In this document: positions 36,801-45,028 of the stretch, piece by piece
How the letters are laid out: every line of letters starts with the position of its first letter
How positions within the stretch are numbered: position 1 is the first letter of the stretch
Origin: Rhizobiales bacterium CCH10-E5
GTDB lineage: Bacteria > Pseudomonadota > Alphaproteobacteria > Rhizobiales > Beijerinckiaceae
DNA: 62,923 nt
Reading direction: 5' to 3'
Assembly (NCBI GenBank): GCA_001556125.1
Contig: LSIG01000138.1
Coordinates: 1 to 62,923, forward strand
Notes under the pieces: model-generated
What the model was told of the DNA's origin: nothing
Database searches by the model: none
Seen by the model: the letters and a program-made list of their open reading frames with translations, nothing else
Translations under genes and position numbers: made by a program

Positions 36801-37107
36801 TGTTCACCTCCAGCCGGAACTCGATCACCGTCTGGGACTGGCCGTCGGTCAGCGTCGACATGACGTGCTTGACGCCGGTGATGTTGGCCACCGCGTCCTC
36901 GACGCGCTTGGAAACCTGGCTTTCCAGCTCGGAGGGCGCGGCGCCGGACTGGGTCACCGTCACCGAGACCAGCGGCACGTCGATGTTCGGAAAGCGCGTG
37001 ACCGGCAGCTTCGAAAAGGAGAGCAGCCCGAGCACGCAGAGCACGACGAAGAGCAGGATCGAGGGGACCGGCTTGCGGATCGACCAGGCGGAGAAGTTGA
37101 TGTTCAC
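33883..37107 (-). CDS. RND efflux pump inner-membrane protein (HAE1-type)
   Basis: A 1074-residue proton-driven exporter of the AcrB/MexF superfamily with twelve membrane segments and two large periplasmic domains. The N-terminus SIRKPVPSILLFVVLCVLGLL is typical, and the proton-relay Asp pair lies in GILVDDAIVEIENIVRHM (about residues 400-417). FGSVFQPITILLSLPLSFGG and GIVTKNAIMLVDFAVEE mark the second half. It likely exports small hydrophobic compounds or drugs; substrate is not readable. It lies 12 bases after the adaptor gene, under TetR control. The end abuts the immunity gene on the other strand. Confidence 0.95.
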   Translation of the reverse strand: MNINFSAWSIRKPVPSILLFVVLCVLGLLSFSKLPVTRFPNIDVPLVSVTVTQSGAAPSELESQVSKRVEDAVANITGVKHVMSTLTDGQSQTVIEFRLEVNTDRAVNDVKDAIAKIRADLPRTIDEPIIQRIDVEGQSILSYGAFSAGMTLEQLSWHVDDVVARELQGLKGVGRVDRYGGVDREIRISLDPDRLLALGTTAGEVNRQIRATNVDLAGGRGEVGGQEQAIRTLAGARTVAELAETKITLSGGREVRLKELGRVEDSNSEPRSFGRLDKSPVVSFAVFRSKGSSELSVKEVVAARIAELNKRYPDITLKPIDDAVAYTYGNYKAAMMTLLEGAALAVLVVFLFLKNWRATLITAIALPLSAIPTFWAMELMGFSLNLVSLLGITLVTGILVDDAIVEIENIVRHMRMGKSPYRAAMEAADEIGLAVIAITLTIVAIFAPVSFMGGVAGQYFRQFGLTVAVAVLFSLLVARLITPMMAAYLMKPVKHEDPKDGVVMRGYVGLLRATTASRRIPLVPRFDGTGRWRSMPFNMSYLTLVVGFAFLWGSIHATALLPTGFIPDEDTSRVVASVELPPGSTLEDTRVTTDQIVDALRTIPEVTQVFVLGGASPTGQREVRRAAVTIKLKPKSERTARQKDLKVVIAEKLASLPDVRAWYVNERGEREMAFSILSKDGAALDEAVARIESRMRKIDGYLNVATSGSLSRPELTVRPKLEAAASLGVTPEAISEAVRVATIGDVGANLAKFNAGDRLVPIRVQLDEAARADIRNIAALRVTNTSGVSVPLTAVAEIGFGEGPSSIDRYDRVRRAAIGADLKRGFELGTAQETFHQIVKEVGLPDGVWIAATGDAEIQGEVVAGFIQAMTTGLMLVLAVLILLFGSVFQPITILLSLPLSFGGVVIALLATAKPVSMPVYIGLLMLMGIVTKNAIMLVDFAVEEEGRGKDRRTALLEAGRKRARPIVMTTIAMAAGMLPSAYGVGDGGEFRAPMAIAVIGGLLVSTVLSLVFVPSFYAVMDDLSKLTGRIFGRFFSKAEDESLWEAIPEEGHARPEAAAQMKLPLPPPRLAAE

Positions 37108-37119
37108 CGGGTGCTCCCG

Positions 37120-38289
37120 TCAGTTCGTCGGGACAGGGGTGATGACGTCGCCGTCGCGCACGAAGGTGCCGGCGCGCGCCACCACCGTCTCGCCCTCGGC
37201 GATGCCGGAGACGATTTCGGCGCGCCCGCCGCCGATGAGCCCGAGCTTGACCGGCTTGGTCGTGACCTTGCCGTCCGTGACGCTCTGCACCGTCGCGCCC
37301 GAGCGGGCATAGGTGATCGCCGAGAGCGGCAGTGTGACGGCAGTCTTGCGCCCGGTCTCGATGACGCCGCGGGCGAAGGAGCCGATCGCGACCGGCGGGT
37401 TGCCGGTGAGCTCGACGCGGACCCGGCCGAGCCGCGAGGCCTTGTCGACCTCGGGGGCGATCAGCCGGATGGTGCCGGCGAGCGCCTGCGACGCTCCGGC
37501 CGGGGTCACCGCCACCGGCTGGCCGACCTTCAACCCCGGCAGCTCGACCTCGGCGACTTCGGCCTCCAGTTCGACCGCGCCGTCGGCGATGATCCGGAAC
37601 AGCGGCTCCGACGCCGCCATGGCGGCGGTGCCGCCGAGCTTGGCGTTGCGGCGGCTGACGATGCCGCCCCGCGGCGCCTTGATCTCGGTGCGGCCGAGCT
37701 TGACCTCGATGTCGCGGCCCTGCGCCTTCGCCAAGGCGAGATCGGCCGTGGCGATGGCCAGCGCCTGATTGGCGGAGTTGACCCGGGCCCGTGCGGCACG
37801 TGCCGCGGCGGCGCGCTGGTCGAAGGTCTCGTTCGAGACGTTGCCGCTGCTGCGCAGTGTCTGGGTCCGCTCGAAATTGTTCTCGGCGGCGACAAGATTG
37901 GCCTGCGCCTCGCCGATCTGGGCATTGGCCTGGGCGATCGCCGCCTCCGCGCGGGCGATCTGCGCATCGTTCTGGGTCTTCTGGACCTCGAGCGTGGTGC
38001 GCGAGAGCCGGGCGAGCACCTGGCCGGCCGACACCCGGTCCCCCTCCTCGGCCAGCAGCGCGACGATGGCGAGACCGTCGACCTCCGGCTGCACCAGCAC
38101 CTCGTCGCGGGCGATGATCGAACCCGAGACGACGACGCTCTGCACGATCTCGGAGAGGCCGGCCTTGGTGACGGTGACCGAAGGCCCGGCCGAGGGAGCG
38201 GCAGCGGGGGCCGGCGTCTGAGCCTGGGCGGGTGCGAGACCGGCGACCAGCAGCGACAGGGCGGCGATGCGCGCGAGCCTGGCGGACAT
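37120..38289 (-). CDS. RND efflux periplasmic adaptor (membrane fusion protein)
   Basis: A 389-residue membrane fusion protein with a signal peptide (MSARLARIAALSLLVAGLAPAQAQ). A lipoyl-like half (VQPEVDGLAIVALLAEEGDRVSAGQVLARL), a coiled-coil hairpin (about residues 95-180) and the second lipoyl half GRTEIKAPRGGIVSRRNAKLG follow in order, then beta-barrel segments. The frame starts at ATG 38346, overlapping the TetR stop (ATGA), but I prefer 38289 because it puts the signal peptide at the N-terminus. Either is possible. No outer-membrane channel gene is adjacent, so the pump may borrow one. Confidence 0.92.
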   Translation of the reverse strand: MSARLARIAALSLLVAGLAPAQAQTPAPAAAPSAGPSVTVTKAGLSEIVQSVVVSGSIIARDEVLVQPEVDGLAIVALLAEEGDRVSAGQVLARLSRTTLEVQKTQNDAQIARAEAAIAQANAQIGEAQANLVAAENNFERTQTLRSSGNVSNETFDQRAAAARAARARVNSANQALAIATADLALAKAQGRDIEVKLGRTEIKAPRGGIVSRRNAKLGGTAAMAASEPLFRIIADGAVELEAEVAEVELPGLKVGQPVAVTPAGASQALAGTIRLIAPEVDKASRLGRVRVELTGNPPVAIGSFARGVIETGRKTAVTLPLSAITYARSGATVQSVTDGKVTTKPVKLGLIGGGRAEIVSGIAEGETVVARAGTFVRDGDVITPVPTN

Positions 38290-38342
38290 GCGGGAAAGTT
38301 CCTGTTGAACGGGTGCGGTTCGTCGATGGGAGGCGGCAGCGC

Positions 38343-38981
38343 TCATGATACGTCGCCCGCATCGGAACGGAGCAGCACGCGGGCGAGGCCGCGCATCGCG
38401 ACGAACAAGGTTTCCGCGGCCCCGGCGGCGTCGAAGCCGGGATCGGTGGCGCGCCGGCAGAAAAAGCCGTCCGCCATCATGAAGATGGCCTGCAGGAAGC
38501 GGGCCTCGTCCAGATCGGCCGGCAGTTCCCCGTTGGCCTTGGCGCCGGCGATGGCTTCGGCCAGGCCGCCGACCACCGTCCCGTCGATGGCGGCGCACAT
38601 GCTGGCCATTGCGGGATTGCGTGCGGCCTCCGCCCAGATCTGGATGCAGAGGATGGCCCGCTCGCGCGGCTCCTCGACGAGATGGCGGCGGCCGAGCGCC
38701 TCGAGCTGGTCGAGCACCGGCCCGTTCGCGGCATCAAGCGCTGCGAAATCGGCCGCGATTTGCTGGCGGTCGCGCTCCGCCATGGCCGCAATGATGGCGT
38801 CCTTGGAGGCGAAGTAGCGGTAGAGATTGCCCGGGCTCATGCCGGCCTCGGCCGCGACATCCTGCATGGTGGCGGCGTGGAAACCGGCGCGCGCGAAGAC
38901 GCTCTCGGCCGCATCCAGAATGCGGGTTTGGCGCTCGTTGGGTGCGCGCTCGGCGGGCAGGGCACTGACAGTGGGCGGCAC
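38343..38981 (-). CDS. TetR-family transcriptional regulator
   Basis: A 212-residue regulator. The helix-turn-helix is at about residues 20-62: RILDAAESVFARAGFHAATM then QDVAAEAGMSPGNLYRYFASKDAII. The C-terminal ligand domain carries LCIQIWAEAARNPAM. It is the first gene before the adaptor and pump and probably represses them and itself. I place the start at GTG 38981 because a GGGA lies seven bases before it and the operator lies 14 bases upstream; the longer frame runs through the operator and is not credible. Confidence 0.9.
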   Translation of the reverse strand: MPPTVSALPAERAPNERQTRILDAAESVFARAGFHAATMQDVAAEAGMSPGNLYRYFASKDAIIAAMAERDRQQIAADFAALDAANGPVLDQLEALGRRHLVEEPRERAILCIQIWAEAARNPAMASMCAAIDGTVVGGLAEAIAGAKANGELPADLDEARFLQAIFMMADGFFCRRATDPGFDAAGAAETLFVAMRGLARVLLRSDAGDVS

Positions 38982-38995
38982 AGGCGATCCCGGAA

Positions 38996-39019
38996 ATGAG
39001 AATGAACGTTCATTCTCAT
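38996..39019. promoter_or_regulatory. TetR operator (perfect 24-base palindrome)
   Basis: ATGAGAATGAAC at 38996-39007 is followed directly by its exact reverse complement, making a 24-base palindrome with no spacer. It lies 14 bases upstream of the TetR start and 190 bases from the divergent amidotransferase gene. This is the size and symmetry expected of a TetR/AcrR-family operator. Confidence 0.85.
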
Positions 39020-39209
39020 GCCATTCACGGCTTCGTGAGTCAAGATTGGAGGGGATCGGCAAGGGAACGGGACTGTCACGCCAGGCGCGACATGCGGCCG
39101 GGGCAGCCGGGCCATGCCGCTGCCGGCTCACAAATTGCTTGCGCCAGAAGTCGGTCCCTCACAGTCTCCGTCGGCCCGACATCTCCGACCTATCCGCTTT
39201 CTCCCGCCC

Positions 39210-40016
39210 ATGGCCGCTGCCGAATCCGCGATGACCGCTGACGCCACGACCGCGCGATCGCCCCGCCGCTCCGCGCCGCGGCGACGCCCTCCGAGACCCG
39301 CTCCCAGGCCCGTCCTGATCGTCCTGCATCAGGAGCATTCGACGCCCGGGCGTGTCGGACGGCTGCTGCAGGCGCGCGGCCATGTGCTCGATATCCGCAA
39401 GCCGCGCTATGGCGACCCGCTGCCGGGGACGATGCGCGACCATGCCGGCGCGGTGATCTTCGGCGGGCCGATGTCGGCCAATGACCCGGATGATTTCGTC
39501 AAGGCCGAGATCGACTGGATCAATGTCTGCCTGAAGGAGGAGGCGCCCTATCTCGGGATCTGCCTGGGCGCACAGATGCTGGCGCGGACGCTGGGCGGGC
39601 GCGTCTACACCCACCCCGAAGGGCGGGCCGAGGTCGGCTATTACGGGCTGGAGCTGACCGAGGAGGGGCGCAGCCATGCGACGGAAGCCGGCTTCGCCTG
39701 GCCCGCCACCGTCTATCAGTGGCATCGCGAGGGCTTCGATTGCCCGCCCGGTGCGGAGTGTCTCGCGACAGGTGGGGATTTTCCGATCCAAGCGATCCGC
39801 TCGGGGCCACGCGCCTATGGCGTGCAGTTCCACCCCGAGGTGACGCCGGCGATGATGTGCCGCTGGTCGGTGCGCGGGCATGAGCGGACCCTGATGCCGG
39901 GCGCGCAGCTGCGCCATCTGCATCTCGAGGGCTGGTATCAGCACGATCCGGCGATCCGCCGCTGGCTCGACGGCTTCCTCGACCATTGGCTCGCCGCAGA
40001 AACGGACCCCGCGTGA
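39210..40016 (+). CDS. Class I glutamine amidotransferase-like protein
   Basis: A protein of about 268 residues with a GATase-1 domain at about residues 35-240. Catalytic Cys lies in YLGICLGAQMLART, and the His-Glu pair in AYGVQFHPEVTP. GGPMSANDPDDFVKAEIDWI is typical of the stand-alone GMP-synthase-like amidotransferases. The N-terminal 30 residues are Arg/Pro-rich and atypical. Start candidates are ATG 39210 and 39231; neither has a clear ribosome site. Its TGA overlaps the next start, so it probably acts with the FAD oxidase, perhaps on an amine or amino acid, which is inference. Confidence 0.88.
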   Translation: MAAAESAMTADATTARSPRRSAPRRRPPRPAPRPVLIVLHQEHSTPGRVGRLLQARGHVLDIRKPRYGDPLPGTMRDHAGAVIFGGPMSANDPDDFVKAEIDWINVCLKEEAPYLGICLGAQMLARTLGGRVYTHPEGRAEVGYYGLELTEEGRSHATEAGFAWPATVYQWHREGFDCPPGAECLATGGDFPIQAIRSGPRAYGVQFHPEVTPAMMCRWSVRGHERTLMPGAQLRHLHLEGWYQHDPAIRRWLDGFLDHWLAAETDPA

Positions 40017-41254
40017 CCCGTACAGCCCTCGTTCTCGGCGCCGGTATGGTCGGTGTCTCCTGCGCGCTCTCGCTCCAGAAGCGCGGCTTCGACGTCACCC
40101 TGATCGACCGGCGCGAGCCCGGCCAGGAGACGTCCTATGGCAATGCGGGGGTGCTCGCGCGCTCTTCGATCGTGCCGCTCAACAATCCGGGTCTTTACGG
40201 CAAGATCACCAGCTATCTCAGCAACCGCCATCCGGCGCTGAACCTCGACTGGTCGCGCGCGCTCACCCGGCCCGGCTGGCTGCTGCGCTTCCTCTGGGAG
40301 GCGCGCCCCTCGAAGGCGGCAGCCCGCATCGCCGCGCTGGAATCGCTCACCGCCGCCACGGTCGAGCGGCACCGCGCGCTGATGGCGGAGGCGGGGGTGT
40401 CGCACCGCCTGCGCGAGACCGGCACGCTCAAGCTCTGGCGCACGGAAGCCGGCCATGCGGCGGCGCAGGCCGAGCACGATTTCCTGAAGGCGCATGGCAT
40501 CGCCTCGCAGGTGCTCGACCGGCAGGGCATTTCGGGCGTCGAACCGGCGCTGAAGCCGATCTTCCATGCCGGGCTGCTCTGCCTGGAGAATGCCTCAGTG
40601 GATTCGCCGGGCGCCGTGACGCAGGCCTATGCCGCGCTCTTCCGGCAGCGCGGTGGACGGATCGAGAAGGCGGACGCGCAGCGGCTGGAGCGCGGTGCGG
40701 CCGGTTGGCGGGTGGTGACGGCGCAGGGCGGCTTCGAGGCCGACATCGCCGTCGTCGCGCTGGGGCCGTGGAGCATGGATCTGCTGGCGCCGCTCGGGAT
40801 CGACCCGAAGCTCGATGTCGAGCGCGGCTATCACCGGCACTTCCGGGCGGAGCCGGGAGCCAGGCTGTCGCGGCCGGTCTATGACGTCGACGCCGCCTAT
40901 TTCATGGCGCCGATGGAAGAGGGCTACCGCGTCACCAGCGGCGTCGATCTCAGCCGCCGCGATGCGCCCGATAACCACCGCCAGATCGACCAGGTCACGG
41001 TGAGCGCGCAGGAAGCGTTTCCGCTGGAGGACGGCTTCGCGACCACCTGGCGCGGCGCGCGGCCGACCCTGCCGGATTCACTGCCGATGATCGGCGAGGC
41101 GCCGCGCCATCCCGGTCTCTGGCTCGCCTTCGGCAACCAGCATCTGGGGTTCTCGACCGGGCCGATCACCGGCGAGATCGTCGCCGCGCTGGTCTGCGGC
41201 GAGACGCCGCCGGTGGATCCGACGCCGTTCGCGCCGGGGCGGTATATCGGCTGA
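40013..41254 (+). CDS. DadA-like FAD-dependent oxidoreductase
   Basis: A 413-residue enzyme of the DAO/DadA family. The FAD-binding motif VLGAGMVGVSCALSLQKRGF is near residues 6-25, DRREPGQETSYGNAG follows, and the C-terminal block is GLWLAFGNQHLGFSTGPITG. D-amino-acid dehydrogenase is the nearest named member, but the family also oxidises other amines. The start is GTG at 40013, overlapping the amidotransferase stop. A palindromic repeat begins 20 bases after its stop. Confidence 0.87.
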   Translation: MTRTALVLGAGMVGVSCALSLQKRGFDVTLIDRREPGQETSYGNAGVLARSSIVPLNNPGLYGKITSYLSNRHPALNLDWSRALTRPGWLLRFLWEARPSKAAARIAALESLTAATVERHRALMAEAGVSHRLRETGTLKLWRTEAGHAAAQAEHDFLKAHGIASQVLDRQGISGVEPALKPIFHAGLLCLENASVDSPGAVTQAYAALFRQRGGRIEKADAQRLERGAAGWRVVTAQGGFEADIAVVALGPWSMDLLAPLGIDPKLDVERGYHRHFRAEPGARLSRPVYDVDAAYFMAPMEEGYRVTSGVDLSRRDAPDNHRQIDQVTVSAQEAFPLEDGFATTWRGARPTLPDSLPMIGEAPRHPGLWLAFGNQHLGFSTGPITGEIVAALVCGETPPVDPTPFAPGRYIG

Positions 41255-41274
41255 GTGTACAGGTCGGGCCGCGC

Positions 41275-41367
41275 CGTCATGCTCGCCCTTGTGGCGAGCA
41301 TCCACGTCTTTCTCACAGGGCTCGACTGTCGAAGACGTGGATGGTCGGGACAAGCCCGACCATGACG
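41275..41367. repeat. Palindromic intergenic repeat, family A (copy 2)
   Basis: A 93-base element bounded by CGTCAT and ATGACG. Its terminal hairpins are ATGCTCGCC/GGCGAGCAT (41279-41301, loop CTTGT) and ATGGTCGGG/CCCGACCAT (41341-41363, loop ACAAG). A central inverted repeat CCACGTCTT/AAGACGTGG (41302-41310 with 41332-41340) lies between them. The loops are complementary to each other, as in the copy at 7854-7936, although one loop base pair differs between copies. Confidence 0.88.
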
Positions 41368-41437
41368 GAAAGGGCGTGCCTTTTATTGAGACGACGTCCG
41401 TCGCGTCAGACGGCCGCGCTCGCGGATTTTTGGCGGC

Positions 41438-42223
41438 TCAGACCTGACGCGCGACCATCATCTTCTTGACCTCCGCGATCGCCTTGGCCGGGTTCAGACC
41501 CTTCGGGCAGGCGTTGGCGCAGTTCATGATGGTGTGGCAGCGATAGAGCCGGAAGGGGTCCTCGAGATTGTCGAGGCGCTCGCCGGTCTGCTCGTCGCGT
41601 GAGTCGATCAGCCAGCGATAGGCCTGCAGCAGGGCGGCCGGGCCGAGATAGCGGTCGCCGTTCCACCAGTAGCTCGGGCAGGAGGTGGTGCAGCAGGCGC
41701 AGAGGATGCACTCATAGAGGCCGTCGAGCTTCTCGCGGTCCTCGCGGCCCTGCTTCCACTCTTTTTCGGGCGCCGGCGTCGTGGTCTGCAGCCAGGGTTC
41801 GATCGAGGCGTGCTGGGCATAGAACTGGGTCAGGTCCGGCACTAGATCCTTGATCACCGGCATATGCGGCAGCGGGTAGATCGCGACCTTGCCCTTGGAG
41901 CCGCATTCGTCGATGCCGGTGGTGCAGGCGAGCCCGTTCTTGCCGTCCATGTTCATGGCGCAGGAGCCGCAGATGCCCTCGCGGCAGGAGCGGCGGAAGG
42001 TGAGCGTCGGATCGATCTTGGACTTGATCCAAATCAGCGCGTCGAGAACCATCGGCCCGCAATCCTCGCGGTCGACGAAGTAGGTGTCGGTGCGCGGATT
42101 CTCGGTGTCGTCGGGGCTCCAGCGATAGACCTTGAACTCGGTCAGCTTGGCGGCCCCGGCCGGCTTCGGCCAGGTCTTGCCCTCGACGAGGCGGGAGTTC
42201 TGCGGGAGCTTGAATTCAGCCAT
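41438..42223 (-). CDS. sdhB: Succinate dehydrogenase iron-sulfur subunit
   Basis: A 261-residue electron-transfer subunit of complex II. The [2Fe-2S] ligands lie in [22 protein letters not shown] (here read as residues about 74-95), and the [4Fe-4S] and [3Fe-4S] ligands in [17 protein letters not shown] and [15 protein letters not shown]. It passes electrons from SdhA to the quinone site in SdhCD. It is the last gene of sdhCDAB, 14 bases after sdhA. The end is followed by a 183-base interval containing repeat family A. Confidence 0.97.
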   Translation of the reverse strand: MAEFKLPQNSRLVEGKTWPKPAGAAKLTEFKVYRWSPDDTENPRTDTYFVDREDCGPMVLDALIWIKSKIDPTLTFRRSCREGICGSCAMNMDGKNGLACTTGIDECGSKGKVAIYPLPHMPVIKDLVPDLTQFYAQHASIEPWLQTTTPAPEKEWKQGREDREKLDGLYECILCACCTTSCPSYWWNGDRYLGPAALLQAYRWLIDSRDEQTGERLDNLEDPFRLYRCHTIMNCANACPKGLNPAKAIAEVKKMMVARQV

Positions 42224-42237
42224 CTGTCAAATCGTCC

Positions 42238-44070
42238 TCAGTACACCCGTGCCTTGGGCTTGATGTACTCGATGTCGTTCGAGAGCGTGTAGGTGTGGAC
42301 CGGGCGGTCGTCGAGCGTGACGGTGCGCTTCTCGTCGTCGATCCAGGACAGGGTGTGCTTCATCCAGTCCTTGTCGTCGCGGTTCGGATAGTCCTCGCGG
42401 GCATGGGCGCCGCGGCTCTCGGGGCGGTTCAGCGCCGAGTCCATGGTGACGACGGCCTGGGTGATCAGGTTGTCGAACTCCAGCGTCTCGATCAGGTCCG
42501 AGTTCCAGATCAGCGAGCGGTCCTTGGTGCCGATGTCGGTGATGCCGGCCCAGACCTCGTGGATGAGCTTGTGGCCCTCTTCCAGCGTCTCGCCGGTGCG
42601 GTAGACGGCGCAGTTGTCCTGCATCGTGCGCTGCATCCGGCCGCGCAGCTCGGCGGTCGGCGTGCCGCCCGCGGCGTTGCGGTACTTGTCGAGGCGCGAC
42701 AGCGCGAGATCAGCCGAGTTCTTCGGTAGTTCGGGCTGCTTCTCGCCCGCCGTCACCGTGTCGGCGCAGCGCAGGCCGGCGGCGCGGCCGAAGACGACGA
42801 GGTCGATCAGCGAGTTCGAGCCGAGGCGGTTGGCGCCGTGGACGGAGACGCAGGCCGCCTCGCCGATCGCCATCAGGCCGGGCACCACGGTGTCGGGGTT
42901 GCCGTCGACCTTGGTCAGCACCTCGCCGTGGAAGTTCGTCGGAATGCCGCCCATGTTGTAATGGACCGTCGGCAGCACCGGGATCGGCTCGCGGGTGACG
43001 TCGACGCCGGCGAAGATCTTGGCGCTCTCGGAGATGCCGGGCAGGCGCTCGTGCAGGATCTTCGGGTCGAGATGGTCGAGATGCAGGTAGATGTGGTCCT
43101 TGTTCTTGCCGACGCCACGGCCGCCGCGGATCTCCATCGTCATCGAGCGGGAGACGACGTCGCGCGAGGCGAGGTCCTTGGCCGAAGGGGCATAGCGCTC
43201 CATGAAGCGCTCGCCTTCCGAATTGGTCAGGTAGCCGCCCTCGCCGCGGGCGCCCTCCGTGATCAGGCAGCCGGCGCCGTAGATGCCGGTCGGGTGGAAC
43301 TGCACGAATTCCATGTCCTGCAGCGGCAGGCCGGCGCGCAGCACCATGCCGCCGCCGTCGCCGGTGCAGGTATGGGCCGAGGTCGCCGAGAAATAGGCGC
43401 GGCCATAGCCGCCGGTCGCCAAGATCGTCTGCTGCGAGCGGAAGCGGTGGATCGTGCCGTCGTCCATCTTCAGCGCGACGACGCCGCGGCAATGCCCGTC
43501 CTCATCCATGATGAGGTCGATGGCGAAATACTCGATGAAGAACTCGGTGTTGTAGCGCAGCGCCTGGCCATAGAGTGTATGCAGCATGGCGTGGCCGGTG
43601 CGGTCGGCGGCAGCGCAGGTGCGCTGGGCCGGAGGGCCCTCGCCGAATTCGGTGGTCATGCCGCCGAAGGGGCGCTGGTAGATCTTGCCGTCCTCGGTGC
43701 GCGAGAAGGGCACGCCCCAATGCTCGAGCTCATAGACGGCGGCCGGCGCGTTGCGGACGAGATACTCGATCGCATCCTGATCGCCGAGCCAGTCCGACCC
43801 CTTGACGGTGTCGTACATGTGCCACTGCCAGGTGTCCTTGCCCATATTGCCGAGCGAGGCGGCGACGCCGCCCTGCGCCGCGACCGTGTGCGAGCGGGTC
43901 GGGAACACCTTGGAGATGCAGGCGGTGCGCAGGCCGGCCTGCGAGCAGCCGACGGTGGCGCGCAGGCCAGCGCCGCCGGCGCCCACCACGACGACGTCAA
44001 AGGTGTGGTCGGTGATCGGATAGGCCTGGCCGGTATAGGCCGGGGCCTGTCGGGACTTGGTGATCGCCAT
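42238..44070 (-). CDS. sdhA: Succinate dehydrogenase flavoprotein subunit
   Basis: A 610-residue FAD subunit that oxidises succinate to fumarate. FAD binding shows as [17 protein letters not shown] (about residues 24-40), the FAD-linking His lies in [12 protein letters not shown], and active-site regions include [11 protein letters not shown] and [15 protein letters not shown]. The ATG at 44070 is chosen because GGAGG lies eight bases upstream; an earlier start at 44085 would add five residues. It follows sdhD by four bases. Confidence 0.98.
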   Translation of the reverse strand: MAITKSRQAPAYTGQAYPITDHTFDVVVVGAGGAGLRATVGCSQAGLRTACISKVFPTRSHTVAAQGGVAASLGNMGKDTWQWHMYDTVKGSDWLGDQDAIEYLVRNAPAAVYELEHWGVPFSRTEDGKIYQRPFGGMTTEFGEGPPAQRTCAAADRTGHAMLHTLYGQALRYNTEFFIEYFAIDLIMDEDGHCRGVVALKMDDGTIHRFRSQQTILATGGYGRAYFSATSAHTCTGDGGGMVLRAGLPLQDMEFVQFHPTGIYGAGCLITEGARGEGGYLTNSEGERFMERYAPSAKDLASRDVVSRSMTMEIRGGRGVGKNKDHIYLHLDHLDPKILHERLPGISESAKIFAGVDVTREPIPVLPTVHYNMGGIPTNFHGEVLTKVDGNPDTVVPGLMAIGEAACVSVHGANRLGSNSLIDLVVFGRAAGLRCADTVTAGEKQPELPKNSADLALSRLDKYRNAAGGTPTAELRGRMQRTMQDNCAVYRTGETLEEGHKLIHEVWAGITDIGTKDRSLIWNSDLIETLEFDNLITQAVVTMDSALNRPESRGAHAREDYPNRDDKDWMKHTLSWIDDEKRTVTLDDRPVHTYTLSNDIEYIKPKARVY

Positions 44071-44074
44071 CGGA

Positions 44075-44467
44075 TCAGCCTCCAAAGGACAGCTTCAGCA
44101 CCGCATAGGCGCAAGCGGCGCCGATCGCGATCGCGAAGAAGGTATTGGCCATCACGGCCGCGATCTTGGCGCCCTCACCATGGACATAGTCCTCGATGAT
44201 GACCTGCATGCCGATGCGCATGTGCACGCAACCGGATACGACGAAGAGCAGCATCAGGATCGCCACCAGCGGGTGCGACAGAATGGCGAGCGCCGCCGGA
44301 TAGGGCTTGCCGGCGAGCGAAATCACGATGCCGAGGAAGATCAGCGTCAGGACGAGGTTCGACACCGCCGTCATGCGCTGCAGCCAGAAATGGCCGGTGC
44401 CGGATTTGGCCGAGCCGAGGCCACGGACGCGCGACAAAGGGGTGCGGAGCGAGGAGTGGGACTGCAT
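44075..44467 (-). CDS. sdhD: Succinate dehydrogenase membrane anchor SdhD
   Basis: A 130-residue membrane subunit with three predicted helices. The N-terminus [21 protein letters not shown] (shown here across about residues 3-23) and [18 protein letters not shown] are SdhD signatures in alphaproteobacteria. The haem-ligand region is [20 protein letters not shown] near residues 80-99. With SdhC it binds haem b and ubiquinone. It lies 11 bases after sdhC. Confidence 0.95.
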   Translation of the reverse strand: MQSHSSLRTPLSRVRGLGSAKSGTGHFWLQRMTAVSNLVLTLIFLGIVISLAGKPYPAALAILSHPLVAILMLLFVVSGCVHMRIGMQVIIEDYVHGEGAKIAAVMANTFFAIAIGAACAYAVLKLSFGG

Positions 44468-44478
44468 CGGCTCTCTCC

Positions 44479-44874
44479 TCAGCGCACGGCCAAAGCGACG
44501 ATCCAGACGAGCAGGGTCAGCCCGCCCGAGAAGACCACGCTGTATTTCGCCAGGTTCATCCGGGTCTGCGGGTCGTAGCCCTTGCCCATGTCCCAGATGA
44601 AATGGCGCACGCCGCCGGCCATGTGGTGCAGCAGCACGAAGGAATAGCCGAACAGGACGAGGCGGCCGAACCAGGAGCCCGCGATCGCCTGCGCCGTGTC
44701 GAAGGCGGCGGGGCCCGAGGCGGCGGCGACCAGCCAGGCCGCGATCAGGACGGTGCCGACATAGAGCGCGACGCCGGTGGCGCGATGCGCGATCGACATC
44801 GCCATCGTCCAGGACCAGCGGTAGATCTGCAGATGCGGCGAGAGCGGACGCGCCGCCTGTTTGATCTCGGCCAA
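44479..44874 (-). CDS. sdhC: Succinate dehydrogenase cytochrome b556 subunit SdhC
   Basis: A 131-residue membrane subunit with three helices. RPLSPHLQIYRWSWTMAMSIAHRATG near residues 8-33 is the SdhC signature, and the haem ligand is in LLHHMAGGVRHFIWDMG. I choose the TTG at 44874 because GGAGA lies six bases upstream and the length then fits the family; an ATG at 44916 would add 14 residues without a ribosome site. It opens sdhCDAB. Confidence 0.93.
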   Translation of the reverse strand: MAEIKQAARPLSPHLQIYRWSWTMAMSIAHRATGVALYVGTVLIAAWLVAAASGPAAFDTAQAIAGSWFGRLVLFGYSFVLLHHMAGGVRHFIWDMGKGYDPQTRMNLAKYSVVFSGGLTLLVWIVALAVR

Positions 44875-44924
44875 GATCGTTCTCCGTGGGAAACGCCCGG
44901 GGACGGGCCTATCCATTTGGGATC

Positions 44925-44953
44925 ATTCTAGAGTGTCTGGCTGTCTATCGAAA
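44925..44953 (-). promoter_or_regulatory. Candidate sdh promoter
   Basis: On the minus strand TAGAAT (44930-44925) matches the -10 consensus at five of six positions and lies 50 bases upstream of the sdhC start. The element 17 bases further (TTTCGA, 44953-44948) is a poor -35. Activation by a regulator or a looser sigma requirement would be needed. Confidence 0.3.
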
Positions 44954-45028
44954 CCGCTCCGCCGCTGCAATGCGGCATGACGACAGCGCGGTGACAGAAT
45001 ACAGAATCTGTCAGCGGTTACCGAATCG

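Noticed and set aside
35440..38817. Plus-strand open frame of 1125 codons opposite the RND pump, adaptor and TetR genes
   Set aside because: It is an Arg/Asp/Gly-rich antisense shadow of high-GC coding DNA; the minus strand has clear family motifs throughout.
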